From assembly GCF_927798175.1 (NCBI RefSeq), contig NZ_CAKMMP010000002.1, positions 434,001 through 498,000 on the forward strand: DNA of 64,000 nt. The letters are read 5' to 3'. The notes under the pieces were generated by a model. The model made no database searches and had not been told where the DNA came from. It worked only from the letters and a program-made list of their open reading frames with translations. Positions 45,601-53,053 of this stretch are shown in pieces. Each line of letters begins with the position of its first letter. The first letter of the stretch is position 1. A program made the position numbers and the translations under genes. Origin of the DNA: Paenibacillus sp. JJ-223. GTDB lineage: Bacteria > Bacillota > Bacilli > Paenibacillales > Paenibacillaceae.

Positions 45601-45744
45601 CCCAAGCCAAGAACCGGGCAACCGGGCGGGATTGGATTAACCAACACGAATCGAAGGCTCAACCAGATTTATGGTCAAGGGCTTCATATCGTCAGCAAAC
45701 CAGGGAAAGGTACGAAAGTTTCCTTCATCATTACGAATGGTTGA
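42613..45744 (+). CDS. Hybrid sensor kinase 2: paralogue of kinase 1
   Basis: 1043 residues with the same domain order as the gene at 12877: N-terminal helix, extracellular jelly-roll (WMFYPNALFSLQKL, VPGDWQSE, WAQKIQASSIVEING), seven membrane helices, HisKA with His451 (AHELRTPLHG), HATPase (GLGLGLSICKQL), receiver with Asp764 (IADVMMPQMSGYE) and LytS-type kinase with His855 (QIQPHFLFNTLNSI) and a final HATPase (GIGLTNTNRRL). The two are alike over the whole length, most strongly in the kinase and receiver parts. Start ATG has GCAGGA 12 nt upstream, matched in the paralogue. No response regulator adjoins it. Confidence 0.88.
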   Translation: MSKSMCTMKPLKRMPIPRYVVLSILFLTLLLGSRFVWSEGFTMPPSPQPVNGTLDLRGWDLSSASPVSLDGEWMFYPNALFSLQKLLSSPNPPRSITVPGDWQSEMSTSSSSFGYGTYRLRILIDSSVKDVALWAQKIQASSIVEINGNTIAGFGRPAVREQDYKPERTAFTATYATNGATELELLVQAANFDDPYSGGLTRSLYFGTPEAIARDHGLSVDLQKITFAILLLHSLYALAMFFFNRKQRALLTFSLLTFSAALTVVSDHDGLLLSWLPLNFTWMVKAKALSYPLFSFFMLLLARSFSNSSKAISIFRMYAGLLGAHCAFLLVAPVRSIYFWLETGISDVLYLFPIAWSVVLFMKMAADKRDDATFLLFAATSSLSSVLWGMVNSHNEITNVYYPIDVIAAIFGFSAYWFKKYFRNASKIQHLYDQLKEEDAQKDQFLANTAHELRTPLHGMINIAESIAGEERRRTGKAHSEDMKLLITIGRRMSQLVDDLLDVIRLREKRIELQYKDVSLASVVSGVVSMFRYMAEGKPVNIVMEIPDTLPLIQADERRLVQILYNLLHNALKFTDEGTITVAVEATMGVHATMRVSDTGIGMSEEMQNRIFDAYEQGTSSARLSGGLGLGLSICKQLVELHGGSIAVHSVLGQGSTFVVHLPLGQPAAQIIPPGQRQTPIRHEPTETSNRLDDENTFPQPHPFNAESHERAAARILVVDDDPVNLRVLVSMLSSESYLIQPAASARQALEWLEGKHWDLVIADVMMPQMSGYELTEKLRGRFSASELPILLLTARNEPADIYAGFLAGATDYVTKPVDAMELKHRIRSLVDLKQSVDERFRMEAAYLQAQIQPHFLFNTLNSIMALSDLDTERMQKLGDAFISYLQTSFDFLNSENLVHIQHELELVRAYLYIEKERFPDRLNIVWDIPDTIDVLLPPLTIQPLVENAVRHGVLSQAEGGTLRIQMEEQKDGILIEIQDDGAGMDESRIAQALTWPKPRTGQPGGIGLTNTNRRLNQIYGQGLHIVSKPGKGTKVSFIITNG

Positions 45745-45769
45745 GATGTGCTCTCAACTTCAGATCATT

Positions 45770-46582
45770 TTAAAGCCTCAATGTCTGCTCCAATAAATAC
45801 CGCTCAGGCGTTTTGCCGATCACAGTCTTGAAATCTTTGCTGAAATGCGCCTGATCATGATACCCCAGCTCCACGGATAAACGCGCGAGGTCGGTGACCT
45901 GTCCAAGGTCCATCGCCTCCGCTGCGTTCTGCAACCGAAACAGCCGAATCACCGACTTCGGGTTAACGCCAACGTATTTCGAGAATAGGCGCTGCAATTG
46001 CCGGAGGCTGATATCAAAGCACTGCCCCAGCTGCTCCACTTTCGTGATCTCCCGGTTTCCTTCCATATGGTCGATGATCTGGTTAACAAGCGTAATGTTC
46101 TCGTCATACCGCGGCACTTTGGCTGCGAAACAGTCATCCAACACCTTGACCATCCCCGCATCATTGGACTGTGCCAGTACCCTCTCTTCCAATTCGGAAC
46201 CCTGGATTCCCAGTACAGCAACCACGTCGATGGGTTTAACGATACATTCCGACATCTCCCTTTTTATATACGGGTAAAGCCCTCCCGGTCTGAATTTGGC
46301 ACCAAAAACGACTCCTCTCCCTTCCAAACGCTGGGTGTATCGCTCCTTTGCCGGCCCATAGAAACACGTTTTCCCTTTTTCCACCACCAGGTTGGCGCAA
46401 GGGTTGGGGACAACATCTTGAAGGTGAGGCTGCTCCCCCTCCAAGTTCCATTCGACGATCCAGTAATGCTTGATGAATGGGGATATCGGTCCCGTAGCGG
46501 GATAACGATCCAAACGGAATTTGCCCCCGGCTCCGTAAAGTCCAAGAACGCCCATACTTGGGCGGGATTTCGAAATGCCCAT
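45770..46582 (-). CDS. AraC-family regulator with DUF6597-like N-terminal domain
   Basis: 270 residues; start set at the ATG that gives MGISKSRPS (GGAG 10 nt upstream). N-terminal domain ISPFIKHYWIVEWNL ... PNPCANLVVEKG ... GVVFGAKFRPGGLYP is the usual sensor part of this subgroup; the C-terminal AraC module (about 165-265) has FDISLRQLQRLFSKYVGVNPK and LSVELGYHDQAHFSKDFKTVIGKTPERY. The SRPBCC gene at 46985 is divergent and is a common partner of such regulators. Confidence 0.85.
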   Translation of the reverse strand: MGISKSRPSMGVLGLYGAGGKFRLDRYPATGPISPFIKHYWIVEWNLEGEQPHLQDVVPNPCANLVVEKGKTCFYGPAKERYTQRLEGRGVVFGAKFRPGGLYPYIKREMSECIVKPIDVVAVLGIQGSELEERVLAQSNDAGMVKVLDDCFAAKVPRYDENITLVNQIIDHMEGNREITKVEQLGQCFDISLRQLQRLFSKYVGVNPKSVIRLFRLQNAAEAMDLGQVTDLARLSVELGYHDQAHFSKDFKTVIGKTPERYLLEQTLRL

Positions 46583-46722
46583 GCTTTCTTCGCTCCGTTC
46601 CGTCAAGATTGTGATCCTTCAGTAATAGGGACAAGTTTCTGTCGCGTTTTTACAATACGTCTGCGTAAGGGTCAATTTATAATGAGTGTACCACACAGCC
46701 TCTGACAAACGCAGAAGTTATC

Positions 46723-46951
46723 TATATAAACCGCATAAAACAAACACACGTTAACGGAGAGGCAGAACCAATCTGGAGAAGCGAAGCGTTCGTCTAAAAG
46801 CTTTCTGAAAGAAAGCTGCATCGGAAGCATAGGCCTATCACCGGATTTTCCCATTGAACAAGGGAATCGAAAAAATCTGGGGATAACAGCGATCGGAAGA
46901 TGGTACTGCACTCGCAGTGCCTTAGTGTGAATGATTAGTGCGGTTTATATA
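46723..46951 (+). repeat. MITE-like repeat, copy C (longest)
   Basis: 229 bp bounded by a perfect 13-bp inverted repeat TATATAAACCGCA / TGCGGTTTATATA. Internal hairpins: CTTTCTGAAAGAAAG, TCCCATTGAACAAGGGA and CTGCACTCGCAG. No open reading frame of note. It lies between an AraC gene and an SRPBCC gene and would form part of the SRPBCC leader. Copies A and B share long blocks with it. Confidence 0.8.
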
Positions 46952-46984
46952 AAAAAAGTTGCACACTTAAGGAGGAGCATGATT

Positions 46985-47434
46985 ATGGAATTACAGTACA
47001 TTTTTTATATCGGCGCAACGCCAGAAAACGTATGGAATACCCTGGTGAGTCCGGAGGGCACGCGCAGCACGTTTTTCGGCGCTGCCCTCAACACAACCCT
47101 GGAACCGGGAGCGGCTTTCCAGTATGTAGGCCCGGGCAACGACGGGGACGAGACGGTGCATGTCTACGGCACCATCCTGCAAGCCGTTCCCGGGAAGGTG
47201 CTCAGCTACCTTGAACATCCCGGAGCATCCTACCGTGACAACCACGCCGATCTTGAATCACGGGTAACTTTTACCTTGGAACCCGTAGGCGGCTGCACCA
47301 AACTGACATTGACCAATGACCAATGGACCCCTGGGCACCCGTCCTTTGCCAATGCAAAGGAGCATTGGTGGATGATACTTAGCAGCATTAAAACGTATGC
47401 CGAAACGGGAAAAACGTTGGACTTCGGCTGGTAA
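46985..47434 (+). CDS. SRPBCC-family protein
   Basis: 149 residues from the ATG 7 nt after AAGGAGGAG. START-like Aha1/CalC fold: YIFYIGATPENVWNTLVSPEG at the N-terminus, VGPGNDGDETVHVYGTILQ and LTLTNDQWTPGHPSF later, and WWMILSSIKTYAETG in the C-terminal helix. Divergent from an AraC regulator. The ORF can be extended upstream into the repeat, but the RBS fixes this start. Confidence 0.85.
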   Translation: MELQYIFYIGATPENVWNTLVSPEGTRSTFFGAALNTTLEPGAAFQYVGPGNDGDETVHVYGTILQAVPGKVLSYLEHPGASYRDNHADLESRVTFTLEPVGGCTKLTLTNDQWTPGHPSFANAKEHWWMILSSIKTYAETGKTLDFGW

Positions 47435-47492
47435 CGGACGGGATCAAACGTATTGACGCTGGACCTGCGTTGATTATGAATTAATACGTCAA

Positions 47493-47535
47493 ATAAGCCC
47501 CTATGTCCTGTCTAACAGAACAAAGGGGCTATATT
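47493..47535. terminator. Bidirectional terminator
   Basis: ATAGCCCCTTTGTTCTGTTA region: ATAAGCCCCT / AGGGGCTATAT with inner TGT-CTG pairing, between the convergent SRPBCC (+) and adhesin (-) genes. Confidence 0.65.
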
Positions 47536-47547
47536 CAATGCACAATG

Positions 47548-50500
47548 TTATGATTTCATAGCTTTTCGTTGAAGACCTAACCATGCTCCGATCAAAATCA
47601 GCCCCACACCCGCGAAATAAAACGGATATCTGCTTGCTTCGCCCGTTTGCGGAAGCGTCTTGATCGTAATTTCCGATGACGGTGTTTGTGGTATTGCAGT
47701 CTGCTGATCCGGTGTTTGCGGTTTCGCAGGCTGCTGATCCGGCGTTTTAGGTTCATTCGTCTGCGGTTCCGGCTCAACGCCGCCGCGCGGAATCTCACCC
47801 TCCTCGATCTCGATGGTCGGTGTCTCCGGATCGTTCGTCGAAGGCGTTTCTGGTATCGACGGTTCACCTCTCGGGGTCTCTTCATCCGGTACGTCTACTT
47901 CATCAGTCGGCGTTCCTGGCGTTGATGGTGTCCCCGGATCCGGCGTATTTCCAGGAGTTCCCGGGTTAACCGGAGTACCTGGATCCGTTGGTGTGCCCGG
48001 ATGGGTAGGATTCGTTGGATCCGTCGGGTTCGTCGGATTTGTTGGATCCGTTGGGTTCGTTGGATCTGTCGGATCCGTTGGGTCCGTTGGGTTCGTTGGA
48101 TCTGTCGGATCCGTTGGGTCCGTCGGATCTGTTGGATCCGTTGGGTTCGTTGGATCTGTCGGATCCGTCGGATCTGTTGGATCCGTTGGGTCCGTCGGAT
48201 CAGTTGGATCCGTTGGATCCGTCGGATCAACAGGCTCTTCTTTTTCGTTCGTTACAGTTAATTTCACGACATTGCCCTTACTCACGATACTGGAGTCAAT
48301 CTTGACGTCCCAAGTTGATTGACCAATCTTATATCCTTCCGGAGCCGCAAGCTCCTCCAACACATAATCGTCATAGAGCAGTTTCGTAAACAGGATCTTT
48401 CCTTCTTCATCCGTCGTTTTCACCATTGGGGCGCGTTTGCCTGCTTTGTCGTAAAGCACGAATTTCGCTCCTGCCAACAATTTCGTATCGTCATCCTTAT
48501 CCACCTTCGTCACTTCCAGGCTGCCTGTTACGCCGCCGCCGGAACCCGAACCCGAAGAGGTACGAACGATGATTTCTTTCGTCGTTTCCCGCATCTCCGT
48601 CTTCAGCTGGTCGCCTTCAAGTGCCACCTTATTTCGCACGGCTTCCTTGTCTGCGGCAATAATGAATGACTGATATTCCAGAATATAGGCTGAAGAGATA
48701 TCGTTCTTGAATTTCAACTCGAATATTTCCTGATCGCCTTCAAGTCTCGTGAACGTTAACGTATAATCTTTTCCTTCAGTCAACTCTCCGGCTTTGACCG
48801 CTTCTCCATTCTTATTAACGGATGTTGCATACAAATGGAAAGAGTCCTCGATCAAGATCTGATTTGCACTCGGCTCGTCAATGATCTTGGCGTTTGAAAT
48901 ATGGGATTGGCCTTCATTGATACGAATCGACCAATCGATTTTATTTCCATTTTGGGCACCGCTTTTTGTTACATACTCACCGCCGTGAGGAACAGATACC
49001 TTAGCATTCCAGGTAGCGGCTTTGTCGCCAACATTCCACAGTTCGGCCGTGTTATTCATGTCTTTGGTGATCACTGTGCCTTGCAGCGACGTTTTGAACT
49101 CGATCCAATACGCCGAGGAGGTTGGACCCTTGAAATGAACGGACAACTCGTTGCCATTCGTTTCGGTAGGTTCGGTTACTTCATACTCGGAAGCCGGTAC
49201 CTCGGCGCCTTTCGAAACACCGTTCCACCACCCCAGCAGCTTCATCTCGTATACTTTGACCGAGTTCGGGACAAGCTTTTGCCCATCCTTCAGAACATCC
49301 TTCACAATCGCATCATTCAACGTGTTGAGGTTGTAGTTCATCTTGATGTTCCATGTGATTTCCTTGTCGACAGGATTGTAGCTACCATCTTTCCCGCCGT
49401 TGTTTTTGGTATATCCGTCGGAGGCAAAGCTCGCATCCCTTTGAATGGGTCCTTTATCCACTCCGTTTTCGCTCCAAGTCATTGAAGCCCGGTTCATGTA
49501 ATCCAAATTGCTTTTCGTCAACCATTCAATATTAAACTTGGTTTTGTATTCAATGGTGTATGTGGTCTTTATGGTATTGAGGAACTTAATGACAAAACCC
49601 TGACGAGCATTATCATACGCGACCTCATATTCACGATCGGAAACCTTGGTCCCATCCGCCTTAATGATCACCGAATCGGGAATAAATTCAAGACCGCCCT
49701 GCGGGAACGTATCTTTAATGACCACGTTTTCCATATGGTATTTGCTGCCGTCCGGTTTGCTGTCGCTGTTAACCGTAATCATCCATGTTGCCGTTTTGCT
49801 GGCAAAATCGATGTTCCATGTTCCTTTCGTCAGCGCACGGCTGCCTTGAGCCGGAACCGTCACTTCTTTAATCGAATCGCCGGAGGTGACTTTATTTCTG
49901 ACCTCTTTGCCGTCGGCAGTCGAACGATCGACCGGTTGGGTTTGGTAAACGATAGTGTATGCGGAATCAACATCATTATTAAATTGAAGTTTGAATCCGT
50001 TCGTTCCCACGGGCACGGCTTTATATTCCGTCGATGCCAACAAATTCTTCGCGTCGGTAGAATTGCCGTTATACACTTTCAGCGAATCGGCAACCCATTC
50101 ATGAACGTTGCTGAACTGATCCGTGATGACCGCCTGCTCTTGTGGAACGTGCTTTCCATTGAAATTATATTTGACCGTCCAAGTGATAACCCCTGTGTCG
50201 TTATTTTGCTTATATGTCTTATCCAGGAATTTCCCCAAATCCACCGTTACCGTTGCGGTCGCTTGGGCATCCTCGATGCCTTCGCCGGACAATACGGCCT
50301 TATTCTCAAAGCGGGCCTGTTCGCCGATTCGATTCGTCGTAAAACGAATTTCATACGCCTTGTTGATCGATTCGTCCTGGAATGCCAGTTCCAGCTTGGT
50401 GCCGCCGTTCGATTCAACCGTGTACTTTCCGGCGTCTACTTTGCCCCCCAGGACGGTCGACCCGTCACCATTCACCTGCAATTGATACACCTCGACAGTG

Positions 50501-51477
50501 TCGGCTGCAAGCTCCAGACCTTCAGGCATGACGTCGGTAACAACCGCATGGTTGATCTTATTCAACGATTTGTTGATTTGAATAGTCCAATCAATGCGAT
50601 CTTTACCAACCGCTTTCCCCTGTTTCTCGATCAATTTGCCGCCTTGCGGCTTCAGGTTCACGATAATCGTCTGAACTCCGCTTCTGACCGGAATAGCGAT
50701 AACGACCTCCGTGCTCCCTGTAAGAACTTCTTTTTTGAATTCCGTGCGGATTTCCAGTTTGCCGCTGATGTTGGAATGACTCTCGACGTATTCATTGAAA
50801 GTCATCACCACTTTGCCGCTCCGGTCCACCGTGAATCGGCCGACTTCGCCTTGGTCAGCAACGAGCGGTTCGTCGATCTCCGTGTAAATTTCGAACTGCT
50901 GCGGCAGATCAAACGTAAACGTACTGCCATTCTTATACCCGTGTCCGTTCGGGAGTTCCCATTCGTAACTCAGGTTTACCGCTGCGCCAATGTCCAAAGT
51001 GCTGTCTGGATTATATACTGCATCAATGACGGTACCGTTAATATCGGTTAGTACCAGTTTGGTTAAAATATCGTCTGAAACCGGAATTGTCGTATCGTCG
51101 TTGTTACCAGCTTCCGGTTTCTTGATTTCTTCATCTACCGCCTCGTTCGTATCACTGCCCGGTTCTGCGGCATCCACAGATCCCTCAGTGCCCTTGCTCG
51201 GATCTTCTGTTTCATCTACCGACTCATCGGTGCCCGTACTCGGGTCTTGAACTTCGTCTACCGATTCATCCGTACTGCTACCGGGTTCCTGATCATTGTC
51301 AACCGATGGTTGGACGCCTCCCGGTACTTGATCGCCATTTTCCAATTGCTGGGCCCCGACATCCGTTCCCTGCCCCTGCACGTTTTCCGCTGCACTGGCG
51401 ATCCCAACAGATGCGCCAAACAGCGTTTGGATCATAAGCAGCAGTACCATTACGATTCCACTTACTTTTTTCTTCAT
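47548..51477 (-). CDS. LPXTG-anchored collagen-adhesin-like surface protein
   Basis: 1309 residues from the ATG giving MKKKVSG (RBS GAGGGAGAG). Signal peptide about 1-29; acidic repeats with DESVDE...DP (about 45-120); six or so Cna/SdrD-like adhesive domains of 120-150 residues (each with IDWTIQIN or ITWNIKMN start and AYxIxFxT end) from about 125 to 1000; one SpaA/CnaB domain (about 1010-1105) with isopeptide residues Lys in EVTKVDKDD and Glu in YVLEELAAPEGY; a DPT/NPT repeat stalk; a Pro-rich wall-spanning tail; and LPQTG, a hydrophobic helix and a positive tail for sortase anchoring. No sortase gene is in the window. Confidence 0.9.
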   Translation of the reverse strand: MKKKVSGIVMVLLLMIQTLFGASVGIASAAENVQGQGTDVGAQQLENGDQVPGGVQPSVDNDQEPGSSTDESVDEVQDPSTGTDESVDETEDPSKGTEGSVDAAEPGSDTNEAVDEEIKKPEAGNNDDTTIPVSDDILTKLVLTDINGTVIDAVYNPDSTLDIGAAVNLSYEWELPNGHGYKNGSTFTFDLPQQFEIYTEIDEPLVADQGEVGRFTVDRSGKVVMTFNEYVESHSNISGKLEIRTEFKKEVLTGSTEVVIAIPVRSGVQTIIVNLKPQGGKLIEKQGKAVGKDRIDWTIQINKSLNKINHAVVTDVMPEGLELAADTVEVYQLQVNGDGSTVLGGKVDAGKYTVESNGGTKLELAFQDESINKAYEIRFTTNRIGEQARFENKAVLSGEGIEDAQATATVTVDLGKFLDKTYKQNNDTGVITWTVKYNFNGKHVPQEQAVITDQFSNVHEWVADSLKVYNGNSTDAKNLLASTEYKAVPVGTNGFKLQFNNDVDSAYTIVYQTQPVDRSTADGKEVRNKVTSGDSIKEVTVPAQGSRALTKGTWNIDFASKTATWMITVNSDSKPDGSKYHMENVVIKDTFPQGGLEFIPDSVIIKADGTKVSDREYEVAYDNARQGFVIKFLNTIKTTYTIEYKTKFNIEWLTKSNLDYMNRASMTWSENGVDKGPIQRDASFASDGYTKNNGGKDGSYNPVDKEITWNIKMNYNLNTLNDAIVKDVLKDGQKLVPNSVKVYEMKLLGWWNGVSKGAEVPASEYEVTEPTETNGNELSVHFKGPTSSAYWIEFKTSLQGTVITKDMNNTAELWNVGDKAATWNAKVSVPHGGEYVTKSGAQNGNKIDWSIRINEGQSHISNAKIIDEPSANQILIEDSFHLYATSVNKNGEAVKAGELTEGKDYTLTFTRLEGDQEIFELKFKNDISSAYILEYQSFIIAADKEAVRNKVALEGDQLKTEMRETTKEIIVRTSSGSGSGGGVTGSLEVTKVDKDDDTKLLAGAKFVLYDKAGKRAPMVKTTDEEGKILFTKLLYDDYVLEELAAPEGYKIGQSTWDVKIDSSIVSKGNVVKLTVTNEKEEPVDPTDPTDPTDPTDPTDPTDPTDPTDPTNPTDPTDPTDPTDPTDPTNPTDPTDPTDPTNPTDPTNPTNPTDPTNPTHPGTPTDPGTPVNPGTPGNTPDPGTPSTPGTPTDEVDVPDEETPRGEPSIPETPSTNDPETPTIEIEEGEIPRGGVEPEPQTNEPKTPDQQPAKPQTPDQQTAIPQTPSSEITIKTLPQTGEASRYPFYFAGVGLILIGAWLGLQRKAMKS
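47990..48236 (-). repeat. Tandem 9-bp repeats coding for DPT/NPT stalk
   Basis: About 27 units of a 9-base motif with variants of GATCCGACG, coding Asp/Asn-Pro-Thr. Units differ at third positions, which gives short higher-order blocks. The stretch is prone to length change by slippage and would change the height of the adhesin above the wall. Confidence 0.9.
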
Positions 51478-51718
51478 AATCTCTCCCTCGGACTCGTCAT
51501 TACCCTCGTTTTTTCGGTTCCAATCTCGCTTTTGGTGCGCAATTCGAGACATGTATCCAGTGAACTACATGCCTATAAGGGACGTCTGAGTCCATCACCT
51601 CCACCTCGTTCAATTGGCGCACGATTCAAATGGTGTCTATATTTTCGTTCAGAACCAAATGGGCTTCCTGCATTATAACGCCATCGCATAGACATTTTCT
51701 TAACAAACCCGAAAAAGC

Positions 51719-51741
51719 CTTGGACATGTGCGTCCAAAGCT
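51719..51741 (-). terminator. Possible terminator after the transglutaminase-like gene
   Basis: Minus-strand TTGGAC / GTCCAA stem with a 6-nt loop, followed by GGCTTTTTC, 17 bp past the stop. Weak; read-through into the adhesin gene (280 bp on) is possible. Confidence 0.45.
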
Positions 51742-51757
51742 TATATTCACGAGAATA

Positions 51758-52558
51758 TTAGTAAATTTTCGATGCTGTGTAGTGCGAAGCGTCTTTAATC
51801 ATTTTGAACGAAGTACCTTGCGTTTTCCAAGCGGCATCGACGGTAGTATCGATGGTGATCCACTGCCCGTTGAGGTAAACTTCATTCCATGCATGGTATA
51901 CATCTACATAATCCGAAGTACCCATTACCAATTTGGTCGGTATATCGAGACTCCGCAGCATGGATGCAAGCAAGGAAGCATAATCGTAGCACATCCCTTT
52001 GAGATCCATGATCGTGCGGACGTTATCTGGAAGATAGTCCGTTAACTCTCTCGATGCAAGTACTTTGTCATAACGAATGTTACCGATCACATAGTCGTAT
52101 ACAGCTTGTACTTTTTCTTGGTCCGTTTTTGCAGACCGGGCTAACTTTTTAGCAAGCTGTGCAGCTTGTTCATTATCAGACCAATCAATATTCTGAATCG
52201 AGTTCAGATATACGTTGTTGCTGTCCTTCAGATGAAGCTTGACGGCTCCTTCTTGAACGACCTTGTATTTGGTGCCGCTGACTTGTTCCAACACAGTGAT
52301 TGTATAGTCTCCGTTCCCCATTTGCAGCGGGAAAACGTCCCGAGACTTACCCGGCAGCAGCGTATATGTATATTTTTCCTGTCCTTTGGCGATCATAAGC
52401 TTAGTCTTTACATCGGATTTCACGTCATAATGGATGACAACTGCTCCGCGATCAAGCTGGTCCAAACCCAGCCAATCTTCAGACTGCGCAGCTTGTACAA
52501 CCGGTGCGTATAAGAGTAAGACAAATAGTCCTACCATGGCGAACACAGCGTTACGCAT
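51758..52558 (-). CDS. Secreted transglutaminase-like protein
   Basis: 266 residues from the ATG giving MRNAVFAMV. Signal peptide about 1-24 (VVQAAQS). Transglutaminase-like catalytic triad: Cys in MKGMCYDYASLLASMLR-type context (GMCYDYA), His in YHAWNEVYLNG and Asp in ITIDTTVD. Such domains are cysteine proteases, amidases or cross-linking enzymes. It is preceded by two c-di-GMP-I riboswitches, the second of which runs into its RBS (GGGGGT), and followed by the adhesin gene. It may process or cross-link a surface protein; this is inference. Confidence 0.88.
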   Translation of the reverse strand: MRNAVFAMVGLFVLLLYAPVVQAAQSEDWLGLDQLDRGAVVIHYDVKSDVKTKLMIAKGQEKYTYTLLPGKSRDVFPLQMGNGDYTITVLEQVSGTKYKVVQEGAVKLHLKDSNNVYLNSIQNIDWSDNEQAAQLAKKLARSAKTDQEKVQAVYDYVIGNIRYDKVLASRELTDYLPDNVRTIMDLKGMCYDYASLLASMLRSLDIPTKLVMGTSDYVDVYHAWNEVYLNGQWITIDTTVDAAWKTQGTSFKMIKDASHYTASKIY

Positions 52559-52567
52559 GCTGTAAAC

Positions 52568-52655
52568 CCCCTTCGGTAGCCAGGCTGCCATTTGATCATG
52601 CATCAAGAAGGCCCTATAGCTTTGCGTCCCTGCCTTTCGACAGGTTTGCCATTAT
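52568..52655 (-). promoter_or_regulatory. c-di-GMP-I (GEMM) riboswitch, gene-proximal copy
   Basis: On the minus strand the conserved GEMM blocks appear in order: GGCAAACC, GTCGAAAGGC (tetraloop stem), GGGACGCAAAGC, TAGGGCC, then ATGGCAGCC-GGCTACCGAAG. The 3' end abuts the GGGGG ribosome binding site of the transglutaminase-like gene, so binding could expose or hide translation initiation. Confidence 0.88.
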
Positions 52656-52716
52656 CGTTATTGAGTTTTACTGCGTTTTAGTGGATATTTGTCCAATAAA
52701 AAACAAAAAAAGCACT

Positions 52717-52806
52717 TTCGTTCGGTAGCTGGCTGCCATTTGACAATATGTCAAGAAGACCCTGTAGCTTTGCGTCCTTGCCTTTCGACAAGTTTGCCGT
52801 TATCGT
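52717..52806 (-). promoter_or_regulatory. c-di-GMP-I (GEMM) riboswitch, promoter-proximal copy
   Basis: Second aptamer with GGCAAACTTGTCGAAAGGC, AGGACGCAAAGC, ACAGGGTC and ATGGCAGCC-AGCTACC, followed by GTGCTTTTTTTG. The T-run right after the aptamer suggests a transcription terminator expression platform. The two copies are about 60 bp apart in the same leader. Confidence 0.85.
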
Positions 52807-52987
52807 GATTTGCTTTTGGTGATTACATCATATCAAATACCGCCCCATTCGACAAGTAGAAATCTTCCAAATCGCGCCGCTTTTGTCGAATAATCAAGGT
52901 TACATTTCGAACGTTCCCATCTCATAGACCAATGGTATGCTGCCAGGGAGGAATTGTTGGGAGATTCGAACCATTAATATAAAAAAC

Positions 52988-53028
52988 AAAGAGCTAAACG
53001 CGGCTTGAAACCGGCTTAGCTCTTTCCT
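52988..53028 (-). terminator. Terminator of mqo
   Basis: AAAGAGCTAA / TTAGCTCTTT with an inner GCCGG/ CGGC-type extension, 25 bp past the mqo stop; T-rich on the minus strand. Confidence 0.8.
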
Positions 53029-53053
53029 TGTATATGCACTTCAACGACAACGG

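Noticed and set aside
47990-48236. CRISPR-like appearance of short regular repeats
   Set aside because: Units are contiguous 9-bp coding repeats with no spacers; they encode the adhesin stalk.
47813-48322. 169-codon plus-strand frame rich in VGSVG/VGFVG
   Set aside because: It is the antisense of the DPT/NPT tandem repeat in the adhesin gene; 9-bp repeats keep several frames open. No RBS.
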